In this document: in pieces, positions 8,282 to 17,698 of the stretch
Numbering within the stretch: the stretch's first letter is position 1
How the letters are laid out: each line of letters starts with the position of its first letter
DNA from: Bifidobacterium hapali
GTDB taxonomy: Bacteria > Actinomycetota > Actinomycetes > Actinomycetales > Bifidobacteriaceae
Reading direction: 5' to 3'
DNA: 64,000 nucleotides
Assembly: GCF_002259755.1 (NCBI RefSeq)
Contig: NZ_MWWY01000025.1
Span: 62,001-126,000 of the forward strand
The notes under the pieces: model-generated
Databases searched by the model: none
What the model was told of the DNA's origin: nothing
What the model saw: the letters and a program-made list of their open reading frames with translations, nothing else
Translations under genes and position numbers: made by a program

Positions 8282-9979
8282 ATGACACAGATTCGTTTCG
8301 CACTCGCCCAAATCGACACCTGCGTAGGAGACCTCGACGCCAACGCCGACAAAATCATCCAATACACGCATCTCGCCGCAAAAGAACACGCACAAGTAGT
8401 CGTGTTCCCAGAGATGACCCTCACCGGATACCCAATCGAAGATCTCGCATTACGCCGCACCTTCCGCCAAGCCGCATGGGACAAAGCCAACTGGCTCGCC
8501 ACCGAACTCGAAGCAGACGGACTCGGCGACCTCTATGTGGCAGTCGGCACCGTTGGCACCGATCACGCATCCGATAAACCACGCAACCGCATGGTAGTCC
8601 TCCATGACGGAACCGTGTGGGCTGGATACGACAAACACTTCCTACCCAACTACGGCGTATTCGACGAGTTCCGTATTTTCGCAGCTGGAGATCGCTGCGT
8701 AGTACTCGACGTCAACAATGTACACATCGGAGTCGCAATCTGCGAAGACATTTGGCAAGACGGCGGTCCAGTCGCCGAACTCGCCAAACACAATATCGAC
8801 GTCCTGATGACGATGAACGGCTCACCATACGAAGAAGGCAAAACACACGTACGCCACGAATTAGCCGTACGTCGCGCCGCCGAAGTCCACGCACCAGTCA
8901 TCTACGTCAACCAAGTCGGAGGCCAAGACGACCTCGTCTTCGACGGCGGCAGCTTCGTCATAGACGCAGACGGAACCATGCTCGTGCGCTCGCCGATGTT
9001 CATGGAGCATCTTGACTTCTTTGATCTCAACACTGAAGCAGAGCATCAAGAAGTCGGCTCGATTGTACCGGTAATGGACGCGGATGAGGAAGTGTATACC
9101 GCTTGTGTGCTTGGTCTTAAAGATTACATGGCTAAGAACCATTTCCGCGGTGTATGTCTTGGCTTGTCGGGTGGTATTGACTCCGCGCTCGTTGCAGCAA
9201 TGGCCGCTGATGCGGTAGGCGGTGCTAACGTGCAGGGTATTTCCATGCCGAGCATGTACTCGTCGGATGGTTCTAAGGATGATGCTGCCGACTTGGCTGC
9301 TAATATTGGCGCGAAATACGATATTCAGCCTATCGAACCATTGTTTAACGCGTACCAGAATCAATTGCATCTCGAAGGTGTTGCAGCCGAAAATCTGCAA
9401 GCTCGTATCCGCGGCGTTATTGTCATGGCATACTCAAACTCGAAGGGTCTACTGGCTGTAGCCACAGGCAACAAGTCTGAACTCGCTTGCGGATATTCAA
9501 CGATTTACGGTGACGCAGTCGGCGGTTATGCGCCGATCAAAGATTTGCTCAAGACACGCGTATGGGAATTGGCTCGTTGGCGTAACCGTGCAGCCGCCGC
9601 TGGCATGGGTATTGGCGGGCTACATATCGTTGGTAACGAGCAGGGTGATGCTGGAACACCGTTGAAACACGGCGTAATGATTCCGGTGAGCTCAATTGAA
9701 AAAGCACCGAGTGCAGAATTACGCCCCGGGCAGAAAGATTCCGATTCCCTGCCTGAATACGCACTGCTTGACAAGGTGCTCGCTGCATATATTGAGCATG
9801 CTCACGGCCGTGCCGATCTGCTCGCAGACGGATTCGATGAGCACACGGTCGACACGGTGATGCGGCTTGTTGATCGTGCCGAATGGAAGCGTCGTCAGTA
9901 TCCGCTCGGCCCGAAAGTCACCGCACTTGCGTTCGGTCGTGATCGTCGCCTTCCAGTGACGAACGCGTTCCGCGAGTAG
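8282..9979 (+). CDS. nadE: Glutamine-dependent NAD+ synthetase
   Basis: Final step of NAD+ synthesis: amidates deamido-NAD+ with ATP, using ammonia released from glutamine. The 565-residue two-domain protein has an N-terminal nitrilase-fold glutaminase with the Glu-Lys-Cys triad (Glu44 in FPEMTL, Lys118 in YDKHF, Cys154 in AICEDIW) and a C-terminal synthetase with the P-loop LSGGIDSAL at about 295-303 and KSELACGYSTIYGD near 400. Odd feature: the first 240 or so codons use mainly A/C third positions, while from about base 9000 onward G/T third positions dominate. The change falls close to the domain border. About 90 bases separate it from the amidohydrolase. Confidence 0.95.
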   Translation: MTQIRFALAQIDTCVGDLDANADKIIQYTHLAAKEHAQVVVFPEMTLTGYPIEDLALRRTFRQAAWDKANWLATELEADGLGDLYVAVGTVGTDHASDKPRNRMVVLHDGTVWAGYDKHFLPNYGVFDEFRIFAAGDRCVVLDVNNVHIGVAICEDIWQDGGPVAELAKHNIDVLMTMNGSPYEEGKTHVRHELAVRRAAEVHAPVIYVNQVGGQDDLVFDGGSFVIDADGTMLVRSPMFMEHLDFFDLNTEAEHQEVGSIVPVMDADEEVYTACVLGLKDYMAKNHFRGVCLGLSGGIDSALVAAMAADAVGGANVQGISMPSMYSSDGSKDDAADLAANIGAKYDIQPIEPLFNAYQNQLHLEGVAAENLQARIRGVIVMAYSNSKGLLAVATGNKSELACGYSTIYGDAVGGYAPIKDLLKTRVWELARWRNRAAAAGMGIGGLHIVGNEQGDAGTPLKHGVMIPVSSIEKAPSAELRPGQKDSDSLPEYALLDKVLAAYIEHAHGRADLLADGFDEHTVDTVMRLVDRAEWKRRQYPLGPKVTALAFGRDRRLPVTNAFRE

Positions 9980-10043
9980 TCGGTAAGCATTCTGCGCCTC
10001 ACAGAAGAATATCAAGAGTTTCGTTGATCGTAAGGGGAGAATC

Positions 10044-10265
10044 ATGGATGACAAACAGTGGTATTTCAATACTGTCACGGAACAGCCAGAACTAGGCAAG
10101 CTCTCACCGATCGGACAACGTATGGGACCGTACAAAACGAAACAAGACGCGTTGGACGCGTGGAAAATCGTCAAGGAGCGCAACACTGTGTGGGATGAAC
10201 AGACTCGCGAATGGAATAAATGGGGCGACAAAAGTGCTGTGAGCGGCGACGATTCGCGGTCGTAA
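10044..10265 (+). CDS. Small SPOR-domain-like protein
   Basis: A 73-residue protein starting MDDKQWYFNTVT, with a strong AAGGGGAGA ribosome site. It matches the short actinobacterial proteins annotated as SPOR-domain proteins: a WYFNT start, GKLSPIGQRMGPYKT, then a helix with DALDAWKIVKERN. No signal peptide, no membrane segment. Function unknown; SPOR domains elsewhere bind denuded peptidoglycan at division sites, but a cytoplasmic 73-residue form need not do so. It lies between nadE and the pflB regulatory region and is probably monocistronic. Confidence 0.7.
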   Translation: MDDKQWYFNTVTEQPELGKLSPIGQRMGPYKTKQDALDAWKIVKERNTVWDEQTREWNKWGDKSAVSGDDSRS

Positions 10266-10298
10266 ACGTATACGCTATACGCACGCCGATTGATATGG

Positions 10299-10366
10299 AA
10301 GCGCTGAAATTGATTTGTGAGCGATCACGAATAATGTGATATACCTCACTGTTAATTTCAGCGCTT
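10299..10366. promoter_or_regulatory. Inverted repeat with CRP-like palindrome upstream of pflB
   Basis: Two 13-base perfect arms, AAGCGCTGAAATT (10299-10311) and AATTTCAGCGCTT (10354-10366), flank 42 bases. Inside lie TGTGATATACCTCACT (10335-10350), which fits the CRP/GlxR consensus TGTGA-N6-TCACA at nine of ten positions, and a second GTGA-N4-TCAC palindrome (10317-10328). The right arm ends in a short T-run, so the outer repeat could also terminate the SPOR-like gene. Inference: a control region for the anaerobic pflB gene. Confidence 0.5.
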
Positions 10367-10450
10367 TTTCAGATTTGTTCAACTACAATTCATAACTGAA
10401 CATAAGCAACGACAAGGAAGCGTTGCACCGCCCCGACACCAAGGAGTGAC

Positions 10451-12823
10451 ATGACAGCAGTTGAGAACGTAGTCTCTCAGGAAGAGCTCGAAGCGAAGGC
10501 TTGGGCTGGATTCACCGAGGGCAACTGGCAGAAAGATATTGACGTACGCGACTTCATTCAGAAGAACTACACTCCGTACACTGGCGATGAGTCGTTCCTT
10601 GCGAACGCCACCGAGAAGACTAAGCACCTGTGGAAGTATCTCGACGACAACTATCTGGCGGTCGAGCGTAAGCAGCGTGTCTACGACGTGGATACTCATA
10701 CGCCGGCTGATATCGACGCTTTCCCGGCTGGCTACATTGAGTCTCCGGAGATTGACAACGTGATTGTCGGCCTGCAGACCGATGAGCCATGCAAGCGTGC
10801 TATGATGCCGAACGGTGGCTGGCGTATGGTCGAACAGGCTATCAAGGAAGCTGGCAAGGAACCAGATCCGGAGATTAAGAAGATCTTCACCAAGTACCGC
10901 AAGACCCACAATGACGGCGTGTTCGGCGTCTACACCAAGCAGATCAAGATCGCTCGTCACAACAAGATTCTCACTGGTCTGCCGGATGCTTACGGCCGTG
11001 GCCGTATTATCGGCGATTACCGCCGCGTTGCTCTCTACGGCGTCAACACGCTGATCAAGTTCAAGCAGCGCGACAAGGATTCCGTACCGTACCGCAACGA
11101 CTTCACTGAGCCGGAGATCGAGCACTGGATTCGTTTCCGTGAGGAGCACGACGAGCAGATCAAGGCTTTGAAGAAGCTCATCAACCTCGGCAATGAGTAC
11201 GGCCTCGACCTGTCCCGTCCGGCACAAACCGCACAGGAAGCCGTGCAGTGGACGTACATGGGCTACCTCGCCTCCGTTAAGAGCCAAGACGGTGCAGCTA
11301 TGTCGTTCGGCCGCAACTCCGCGTTCTTCGACTGCTACATTCAGCGTGACCTTGACAACGGTACGCTCGATGAGACTGGTGCTCAGGAGCTTATCGACAA
11401 TATCGTCATGAAGTTGCGTATCGTGCGCTTCCTGCGTACTAAGGACTACGACAACATCTTCTCCGGTGACCCGTACTGGGCAACTTGGTCTGACGCTGGC
11501 TTTGCTGACGACGGTCGCCCGATGGTTACTAAGACTTCGTTCCGTCTGCTCAACACGCTGACCCTTGAGCACCTTGGACCTGGCCCGGAGCCGAACATCA
11601 CGATTTTCTGGGACCCGAAGCTGCCAGAAGGTTACAAGCGTTTCTGTGCCAAGATTTCCATCGACACCTCGGCAATCCAGTACGAGTCCGATAAGGAAAT
11701 CCGCTCTCACTGGGGCGATGATGCAGCTATCGCTTGCTGCGTGTCCCCGATGCGTGTTGGCAAGCAGATGCAGTTCTTCGCTGCCCGCGTCAACTCCGCT
11801 AAGGCTCTGCTGTACGCAATCAACGGTGGTCGCGACGAGATGACCGGCATGCAGGTTATTGACAAGGGCGTGATCGAACCGATCGCTCCTGAAGCTGACG
11901 GCACGCTCGACTACGAGAAGGTCAAGGCCAACTATGAGAAGGCTCTCGAATGGCTGTCCGAGACCTACGTCGAAGCGCTGAACATCATCCACTACATGCA
12001 CGATAAGTACGCGTACGAGTCCATCGAGATGGCGTTGCACGACAAGGAAGTGTACCGTACTCTCGGTTGCGGTATGTCGGGCCTGTCTATCGCTGCTGAT
12101 TCGCTATCCGCAGTCAAGTACGCTAAGGTGTACCCGATCTACAACAAGGATGCTAAGGACCTGCCCGGTCACGAGTACGAGTATGTTGAGGGTGCTGCGG
12201 ACGATCTGGTTGTCGGTTACCGTACTGAAGGCGACTTCCCGGTCTACGGTAACGATGATGATCGTGCCGACGACATCGCCAAGTGGGTTGTTTCCACGGT
12301 TATGGGTCAGGTCAAGCGCCTGCCGGTCTACCGTGGTGCTGTACCGACTCAGTCCATCCTGACGATCACCTCCAACGTGGAATACGGTAAGAACACTGGT
12401 TCCTTCCCATCCCGCCACAAGAAGGGCACTCCGTACGCTCCAGGTGCAAACCCGGAGAACGGCATGGACTCCCACGGCATGCTCCCGTCAATGTTCTCTG
12501 TCGGCAAGATTGATTACAACGACGCACTGGATGGCATTTCGCTGACGAACACCATCACTCCTGACGGTCTTGGCCGCGATGAGGATGAGCGTGTTTCCAA
12601 CCTCGTTGGCATTCTTGACGCTGGTAACGGCCACGGTCTGTACCACGCGAACATCAACGTGCTGCGCAAGGAGCAGCTGGAAGATGCTGTCGAGCATCCG
12701 GAAAAGTACCCGCATCTGACTGTGCGCGTCTCCGGCTACGCGGTGAACTTCGTCAAGCTCACCAAGGAACAGCAGCTCGACGTGATCTCCCGTACGTTCC
12801 ATCAGGGTGCAGTCACTGCGTGA
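10451..12823 (+). CDS. pflB: Formate C-acetyltransferase (pyruvate formate-lyase)
   Basis: Converts pyruvate and CoA to acetyl-CoA and formate without oxygen; in bifidobacteria it serves the branch of the fructose-6-phosphate shunt that yields formate, acetate and ethanol. The 790-residue protein has the adjacent catalytic cysteines in [10 protein letters not shown] (Cys429-Cys430) and the C-terminal glycyl-radical loop RVSGYAVNF (Gly762). Ribosome site AAGGAG precedes the ATG. Codons are strongly biased toward C-ending optimal ones, as expected for high expression, which also leaves a 553-codon antisense frame that I reject. A strong hairpin at 12862-12890 separates it from the activating enzyme gene. 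Confidence 0.97.
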   Translation: MTAVENVVSQEELEAKAWAGFTEGNWQKDIDVRDFIQKNYTPYTGDESFLANATEKTKHLWKYLDDNYLAVERKQRVYDVDTHTPADIDAFPAGYIESPEIDNVIVGLQTDEPCKRAMMPNGGWRMVEQAIKEAGKEPDPEIKKIFTKYRKTHNDGVFGVYTKQIKIARHNKILTGLPDAYGRGRIIGDYRRVALYGVNTLIKFKQRDKDSVPYRNDFTEPEIEHWIRFREEHDEQIKALKKLINLGNEYGLDLSRPAQTAQEAVQWTYMGYLASVKSQDGAAMSFGRNSAFFDCYIQRDLDNGTLDETGAQELIDNIVMKLRIVRFLRTKDYDNIFSGDPYWATWSDAGFADDGRPMVTKTSFRLLNTLTLEHLGPGPEPNITIFWDPKLPEGYKRFCAKISIDTSAIQYESDKEIRSHWGDDAAIACCVSPMRVGKQMQFFAARVNSAKALLYAINGGRDEMTGMQVIDKGVIEPIAPEADGTLDYEKVKANYEKALEWLSETYVEALNIIHYMHDKYAYESIEMALHDKEVYRTLGCGMSGLSIAADSLSAVKYAKVYPIYNKDAKDLPGHEYEYVEGAADDLVVGYRTEGDFPVYGNDDDRADDIAKWVVSTVMGQVKRLPVYRGAVPTQSILTITSNVEYGKNTGSFPSRHKKGTPYAPGANPENGMDSHGMLPSMFSVGKIDYNDALDGISLTNTITPDGLGRDEDERVSNLVGILDAGNGHGLYHANINVLRKEQLEDAVEHPEKYPHLTVRVSGYAVNFVKLTKEQQLDVISRTFHQGAVTA

Positions 12824-12861
12824 CGCAACTTGAAACCGTAACAATACGCGGTAACTAGATG

Positions 12862-12890
12862 AAGGGGCGGGATACATACTCCCGCCCCTT
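12862..12890 (+). terminator. Strong terminator between pflB and pflA
   Basis: An 11-bp perfect stem, AAGGGGCGGGA (12862-12872) with TCCCGCCCCTT (12880-12890), 7-base loop, followed by a short T stretch. Placed 38 bases after the pflB stop. It would lower read-through into pflA, which fits the need for less activase than enzyme. Confidence 0.8.
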
Positions 12891-12960
12891 TTGTATGGCC
12901 ACCGCACATATGTGTGCGACATGTGCATATACTATGCGGCTTGAGAATTTGAGGAGGACA

Positions 12961-13848
12961 ATGATGCCCGAGATCACCACACAATTTCGTACTACAACCC
13001 GACACATGCTCAGGGAGTCGAAGACGTACGCGTCACAGACACTCATGGGTGGGTTATCCGGTTTTGAATCGCCGATTGGTCTTGACCGTCGCGATCGCAT
13101 TGCTGCACTCAAAACCGGCGATATCGGATTTGTGCATTCGTGGGACATCAACACCTCCGTCGACGGGCCAGGCACGCGCATGACGGTTTTCATGAGCGGT
13201 TGCCCATTGCGATGCCAATATTGTCAGAATCCGGACACGTGGAAAATGCGCGACGGCCAGCCGGTGTATTTGGATGCGATGATCAAAAAAGTTGAACGAT
13301 ACGCTGATCTGTTCAAAGCTACGCATGGTGGCATCACGTTCTCTGGTGGTGAGTCGATGATGCAACCAGCATTCGTTTCGCGCGTATTCCGTGCAGCGAA
13401 AGAAATGGGCGTGCATACATGTCTTGACACGTCTGGTTTTCTCAACACGAACTACACCGATGAAATGATTGATGATATTGACTTGTGTTTGCTGGACGTC
13501 AAATCCGGCGATGAGGAAACATATCACAAAGTTACCGGTGGCCTACTGCAACCGACTATCGATTTTGGTCATCGTCTTGCGAAGGCTGGTAAGAAGATTT
13601 GGGTGCGGTTTGTGCTTGTACCGGGACTCACCTCGTCTGAAGACAATGTTGACAATGTGGCGAAAATCTGTGCATCGTTTGGCGACGCGGTTGAGCATGT
13701 TGACGTGCTCGGTTTCCACCAGCTTGGCCGGCCGAAGTGGCATGAGTTACGTATCCCGTATCCGCTCGAAGATCAGAAAGGCCCGAGCGCCGCGCTCAAA
13801 AAGCGTGTCGTCGAACAATTTGAGTCATACGGACTGACCGTGTACTAG
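12961..13848 (+). CDS. pflA: Pyruvate formate-lyase activating enzyme
   Basis: Radical-SAM enzyme that installs the glycyl radical on PflB. The iron-sulfur motif is CPLRCQYC (Cys81, Cys85, Cys88 from this start), followed by NPDTW and the SAM-binding GGE in FSGGESMMQP. The family start region DINTSVDGPGTRMTVFMSGC is visible in pieces. Length 295 residues; activases of E. coli type are about 245, the difference being a 45-residue N-terminal extension before GDIGFVHSW. GAGGAGGACA precedes two tandem ATGs (12961, 12964); either may be used. The gene follows pflB behind a terminator, so it probably has extra promoter activity of its own. Confidence 0.95.
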   Translation: MMPEITTQFRTTTRHMLRESKTYASQTLMGGLSGFESPIGLDRRDRIAALKTGDIGFVHSWDINTSVDGPGTRMTVFMSGCPLRCQYCQNPDTWKMRDGQPVYLDAMIKKVERYADLFKATHGGITFSGGESMMQPAFVSRVFRAAKEMGVHTCLDTSGFLNTNYTDEMIDDIDLCLLDVKSGDEETYHKVTGGLLQPTIDFGHRLAKAGKKIWVRFVLVPGLTSSEDNVDNVAKICASFGDAVEHVDVLGFHQLGRPKWHELRIPYPLEDQKGPSAALKKRVVEQFESYGLTVY

Positions 13849-13862
13849 TGGCGTGGTTTCCC

Positions 13863-14010
13863 TCGTCATAGGGGCTCTCAGCGAAGCTGACTGTTCCCCT
13901 GTTCTCGGCTCCCCTTGCCAGGGGAGCTGTCAGCGCAGCTGACTGAGGGGTAGTTACACTTTCGGAACATTCCAAGGGTGTGACTACCCCTCAGTCGTCT
14001 ACGACGACAG
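13863..14010. repeat. GC-rich palindromic repeat cluster in the pflA-DUF3000 gap
   Basis: The 300-base gap 13849-14148 has no gene but is full of palindromes: CAGCGAAGCTG near 13880; CTCCCCT/AGGGGAG around 13910-13925; GTCAGC-GCA-GCTGAC around 13929-13943; a long stem with CTGAGGGGTAGT (13943-13954) and ACTACCCCTCAG (13983-13994), extended inward by TACAC/GTGTG with one mismatch; and GTCGTC-TAC-GACGAC after it. Related copies or fragments occur at 4740-4769 and 29893-29957. It looks like an extragenic repeat family, able to form structured RNA and to end transcription of pflA. The remaining part up to 14148 shows nothing clear. Confidence 0.75.
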
Positions 14011-14148
14011 GCCGTCCTGCAATTAAGGACGTGCTTCGCGCGCAGTTTACTAGCTCGTCTGTCGGCGAGCACGTTGCCTACGAATCTTTTTGCGTTTATA
14101 CGCGTGGCTATGTCGCGTACAGCGCTCAACGTGCCGTAGCCTTGAACT

Positions 14149-14793
14149 ATGGCTGAAATCTTCGCATTTCCGGAGGACGGCCGGACGGCGACGATGCCGG
14201 ATTGCGCCGTCGCATCGTCCAGTCGGCCACACGACGTGCCTGACAACGTATGGCATGCCGTGGAGTCAGTGCGTGCAATGAAGCGCATACCTGGCGTACA
14301 GTATCGTGAGATGTCTGTTCCGCTGGATGATGCTGACTATGGTATTGGCGTGTCGCTCGTGTGCAATGGTGCTGATAGTGCGCATGTATACGGCTGGATT
14401 ACGATTCTTCGCGAACGAGCAACACAACGTCATAGGCATACACAATGGCGTTGTGTTGCGTTCGCGCGTATACCGTTACATCCTGTTGAGGATAATGATT
14501 CTGCACCGAATATGATCTGGGATGATGTGCTTGCCACTCTCTCAAATGTGGCTGTGAACGGCAGCAATACTATTGCCAACAAAGGGAGCGACATTGCTGG
14601 GCCACGCGGCACAGTGACAATTACTCATGACGTTGCTTTCGGCATATCAGCACCAGATGTAGCAGCCGGTTGCGAGATACGGGTATCATGGACGCCGCTT
14701 GAACATGCAGGTGTATTGGATGCTGGCAAACAGGTAAACGCATGGGCTCAGTTTGTCGCATCTGCCGTCCAAAGGGAGGAAGCGTTCCATTGA
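14149..14793 (+). CDS. DUF3000 family protein
   Basis: A 214-residue cytoplasmic protein of the actinobacterial DUF3000 family, function unknown. Recognised by its context directly before an RNase D gene and by conserved-looking pieces: PDNVWHAVESVRAMKRIPGVQYREM, split here as VWHAVESVRAMK and PGVQYREM, then YGWITILRER, GTVTITHDVAFG and EIRVSWTPLE. The stop overlaps the TTG start of the RNase D gene by two bases, so the two are coupled. There is no clear ribosome site before its ATG. Confidence 0.75.
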   Translation: MAEIFAFPEDGRTATMPDCAVASSSRPHDVPDNVWHAVESVRAMKRIPGVQYREMSVPLDDADYGIGVSLVCNGADSAHVYGWITILRERATQRHRHTQWRCVAFARIPLHPVEDNDSAPNMIWDDVLATLSNVAVNGSNTIANKGSDIAGPRGTVTITHDVAFGISAPDVAAGCEIRVSWTPLEHAGVLDAGKQVNAWAQFVASAVQREEAFH

Positions 14794-16076
14794 CCGAGGA
14801 ACCGAGGTTGCAGTCTCAACCACGCGGCGGCGTGCCGGACGTCACGTCAACAATCGCCGGATATCGTGCGGTATGTGAACGATTGGCATCTGCCTCGGGT
14901 TCGCTAGCAGCTGATGCAGAGCGGGCCTCCGGTTTTCGTTATGGTCATGAGGATTGGCTTATCCAGTTTAAACGCGAGGGAGCTGGCATTGTATTGCTCG
15001 ACCCGATCGCGTTGAATACGCTCGGTGTCGATTGGAGTGAATTCAATGATGCAGTGCGTGATGCAACGTGGATTATTCATGACTCACTGCAAGATTTGCC
15101 AGGATTTGCCGATCTAGGCTTGAAGCCTGCCGCACTGTTCGACACTGAAATCGCTGCACGATTGCTTGGCATGCACCGTTTTGGATTAGCAGCCGTCACA
15201 GAGCATTATCTCGGCATTACGTTAGCTAAAGAGCATTCTGCAGCAGACTGGTCGTACCGGCCATTGCCACGTGACTGGCGCAATTATGCAGCACTCGATG
15301 TTGAACTGCTTATCGAACTTGAACAACTGATGCGTGCCGATTTGAAAGCACATGGCAAAGAGGAATGGGCGGAGGAAGAATTCGCCCACGCGCTAGCTGA
15401 GGGAATGGGACCGCGTAAAGCTCACCCTGTGCCGTGGATGCGTATTTCTCATATCAGTACGCTCAGTCGTGACCGTCAGGGTCTTGCTATAGCAAAAGCA
15501 TTGTGGGAAGAACGTGATCGACTCGCTCGTCGATACGATATTTCATCAATGTTGTTACTTACCGACGCGTCTATCATTGAAGCAGCAGTGAAAAAGCCAC
15601 GTAATGCGCGCGAGTTTCGTATGATTCGCAGCCTTAACGAACGTGTACGCATGACAACTGGCAGCGAGCAAGACAAAATGTTTGAACGCTACGCGCCGAT
15701 TCAGCGTAAAGTCAAACCTTCTATTTGGCGTGAGACTATTCGTCAAGCGCTTGCCTTGAAACCAGCACAGTGGCCAACGTTTGCCGCGCCTCCATCAGAT
15801 GAAAGTAGCGGTAGCGGTCCGCGTTCACTTAAAGTCTGGGCAGAGCGACATCCTGAACGATATGAGCGATTGCAACGGGTGCGTCAAGTCATCAATCAGA
15901 TCGCTGAAGACACGCGCACACCACCGGAAATCATTATTAAGCCGCAGATTATTCGCAGCTTATGTTGGAGCGAAGATCCCGCTTCAATGGATGTTGCCGA
16001 ATTTCTCTCACAGCAAGGTGCGCGCGATTGGCAAGTCCATTTAGTTGCGGCGTCCGTGAGTAGGGTTATCATATAA
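14790..16076 (+). CDS. rnd: Ribonuclease D-like 3'-5' exonuclease with HRDC domain
   Basis: A DEDD-family 3'-5' exoribonuclease, likely acting in tRNA or stable-RNA processing. The exonuclease part (about residues 15-200) shows motif I with Asp-x-Glu in AADAERASGFRYG, motif II in IHDSLQDLPGF, and motif III in NYAALDVELL (YxxxD), the pattern of DEDDy enzymes. An HRDC helical domain follows near residues 205-290 (LAIAKALWEERDRLARRYD) and the C-terminal part has a second, weaker HRDC-like stretch. I start at the TTG at 14790, overlapping the DUF3000 stop with GGGAGGA upstream; an ATG-like start at 14742 lies inside DUF3000. 428 residues. Confidence 0.88.
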   Translation: MTEEPRLQSQPRGGVPDVTSTIAGYRAVCERLASASGSLAADAERASGFRYGHEDWLIQFKREGAGIVLLDPIALNTLGVDWSEFNDAVRDATWIIHDSLQDLPGFADLGLKPAALFDTEIAARLLGMHRFGLAAVTEHYLGITLAKEHSAADWSYRPLPRDWRNYAALDVELLIELEQLMRADLKAHGKEEWAEEEFAHALAEGMGPRKAHPVPWMRISHISTLSRDRQGLAIAKALWEERDRLARRYDISSMLLLTDASIIEAAVKKPRNAREFRMIRSLNERVRMTTGSEQDKMFERYAPIQRKVKPSIWRETIRQALALKPAQWPTFAAPPSDESSGSGPRSLKVWAERHPERYERLQRVRQVINQIAEDTRTPPEIIIKPQIIRSLCWSEDPASMDVAEFLSQQGARDWQVHLVAASVSRVII

Positions 16077-16131
16077 CGGTTGCCTATTATGGCAGAACTA
16101 TGACAGTAACGAATGTTCAGGAGCGTTAAGC

Positions 16132-17532
16132 GTGAAGATCAGCGTCAGGAACCTCGAACCCACTAAGGTGAAGCTCACCATCACCGTTGAGCCGGAGGAG
16201 TTCAACCCCTTCCTCGATCAGGCCCGTAAGGAGATCGGCAAGCAGGTGAATATCCCCGGCTTCCGTAAGGGTCACGTGCCCGGCAAGATCATTGACCAGC
16301 GCATCGGCTTTGCAGCCGTTGCTGGCGAAGCTGTGAACAACGGCGTGCCGGAGCTGTACTCTCAGGCCCTCGATGAGAAGAAGATTCGTCCGATGGCCCA
16401 GCCGGAGATCGACGTGCAGGAAGTGCCGTCTTCTGCTAAGGATGAGACTAAGCTCAAGTTTGTTGCCACCGTGGAGCGTCGCCCCGACATCGAACTGCCG
16501 GAGCTCGAAGGTCTGACCATTGACGTGGCCAAGCCGGAAGTTACCGACGAAGACGTGGCAAAGCGTCTCGAGACCCTGCGTCAGCGTTTCGGCACCCTCG
16601 TGGGTGTTGACCGCCCGGCAAGCAAGGGTGATTTCGCCAACATTGATCTGACTGCCGAGATCGACGGTGAGACTGTTGAATCTCAGGAAGGCGTGAGCTA
16701 CGAGCTCGGTTCCAACACCATGCTCGATGGTCTTGATGAGGCTCTCGATGGCCTGTCCGCCGGCGAAGAAACCACCTTCGAAGGCACGCTGGAAGCCGGC
16801 GAGCACGAAGGCCAGAAGGCTCAGGTCAAGGTGAAGGTCAACACCGTTAAGGCTGAGGAACTGCCGGAGCTGAACGACGACTTCGCTCAGGATGCTTCCG
16901 AGTTCGACACGCTGGACGAGCTCAAGGCTGATATTCGCAAGCAGATCGAGCAGGATAGCGAAGCCCGTCAGGCCACCGAGGCTCGCGACGCTTTCCTCGC
17001 CAAGCTGGCTGAAGGCGTTGAAATCCCTGTGCCGGCTGGCGTGAAGGCCGACGCTGTGACCGAGCACCTCAAGTCTTTGACTGCCGATCCGGAGAAGGCC
17101 ACCGACGAGCAGAAGGCTCAGGCCGAGGAAGCTGCTGAGAAGGAACTCAAGGATCAGATCCTGCTCGACACCCTCGCTGAGAAGCTCGACGTCAAGGTGT
17201 CTCAGTCCGACGTGTTCAACTTCCTCGCTTCCATCGCTCAGCAGTACGGCATGGACCCGAACGCGTTTATCAACGCAATCGTGAAGAACGGTCAGCTCGG
17301 CTCTGCTGTGGCTGAGGTCGGTCGTTCCAAGGGTCTGCTCGCTGGTATGCGCGCGGTGTCCTTCACTTCCGCTGGTGAACCGCTCGATCTGAGCAAGTTC
17401 CTCGGTGATGATGAGGCTGCTGAAGATGCTGCCGAGAACGAAAGCGTTGAAGCCGCTTCCGCTGCTGCCGCTGTCGCCGACGAGCTCGCTGCAGATAAGG
17501 CTGCTGAAGCTCCGGCTGAGAACGCTGAGTGA
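16132..17532 (+). CDS. tig: Trigger factor
   Basis: Ribosome-bound chaperone and peptidyl-prolyl isomerase that receives nascent chains. 466 residues: N-terminal ribosome-binding domain with the PGFRKGHVPG signature (residues about 40-52), FKBP-type isomerase domain around 155-240 (KGDFANIDLTAEIDGE), and the C-terminal helical chaperone arms (FNFLASIAQQYGMDPN). The tail after residue 425 is an Ala/Glu-rich acidic stretch typical of actinobacterial trigger factors. GTG start with AGGAGCG upstream. Codon use is highly biased, hence a spurious 498-codon antisense frame. A strong terminator follows at 17596. Confidence 0.96.
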   Translation: MKISVRNLEPTKVKLTITVEPEEFNPFLDQARKEIGKQVNIPGFRKGHVPGKIIDQRIGFAAVAGEAVNNGVPELYSQALDEKKIRPMAQPEIDVQEVPSSAKDETKLKFVATVERRPDIELPELEGLTIDVAKPEVTDEDVAKRLETLRQRFGTLVGVDRPASKGDFANIDLTAEIDGETVESQEGVSYELGSNTMLDGLDEALDGLSAGEETTFEGTLEAGEHEGQKAQVKVKVNTVKAEELPELNDDFAQDASEFDTLDELKADIRKQIEQDSEARQATEARDAFLAKLAEGVEIPVPAGVKADAVTEHLKSLTADPEKATDEQKAQAEEAAEKELKDQILLDTLAEKLDVKVSQSDVFNFLASIAQQYGMDPNAFINAIVKNGQLGSAVAEVGRSKGLLAGMRAVSFTSAGEPLDLSKFLGDDEAAEDAAENESVEAASAAAAVADELAADKAAEAPAENAE

Positions 17533-17595
17533 GCGTATGCCCATGATGCTGGCGGAATAACCGGCAACGGAAACATGGTATAGGGTAACGTGATG

Positions 17596-17636
17596 ATCAG
17601 GCTTGGAATCTACGGGTTCCAAGCCTGATTTGTTTT
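17596..17636 (+). terminator. Rho-independent terminator after tig
   Basis: A perfect 13-bp stem, ATCAGGCTTGGAA (17596-17608) and TTCCAAGCCTGAT (17617-17629), 8-base loop, followed by TTGTTTT. Confidence 0.9.
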
Positions 17637-17698
17637 ATGCTGTTATGAGAAATGCATGAGAGAACAGCACTGTTCGTGAAGTGAGTTGGAGAAGTGCG

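Noticed and set aside
10379..12040. A 553-codon open frame on the minus strand inside pflB
   Set aside because: It is antisense to a well-conserved, highly codon-biased gene; the bias removes stop codons on the other strand. The translation has no recognisable domain.
13981..14040. CRISPR-like or tRNA structure in the palindromic gap
   Set aside because: The palindromes are not regularly spaced, and no cloverleaf with TTCGAATC-type T-loop is formed.
16126..17622. A 498-codon open frame on the minus strand over trigger factor
   Set aside because: Same cause as in pflB: strong codon bias of tig. Leucine- and valine-rich translation without a family.
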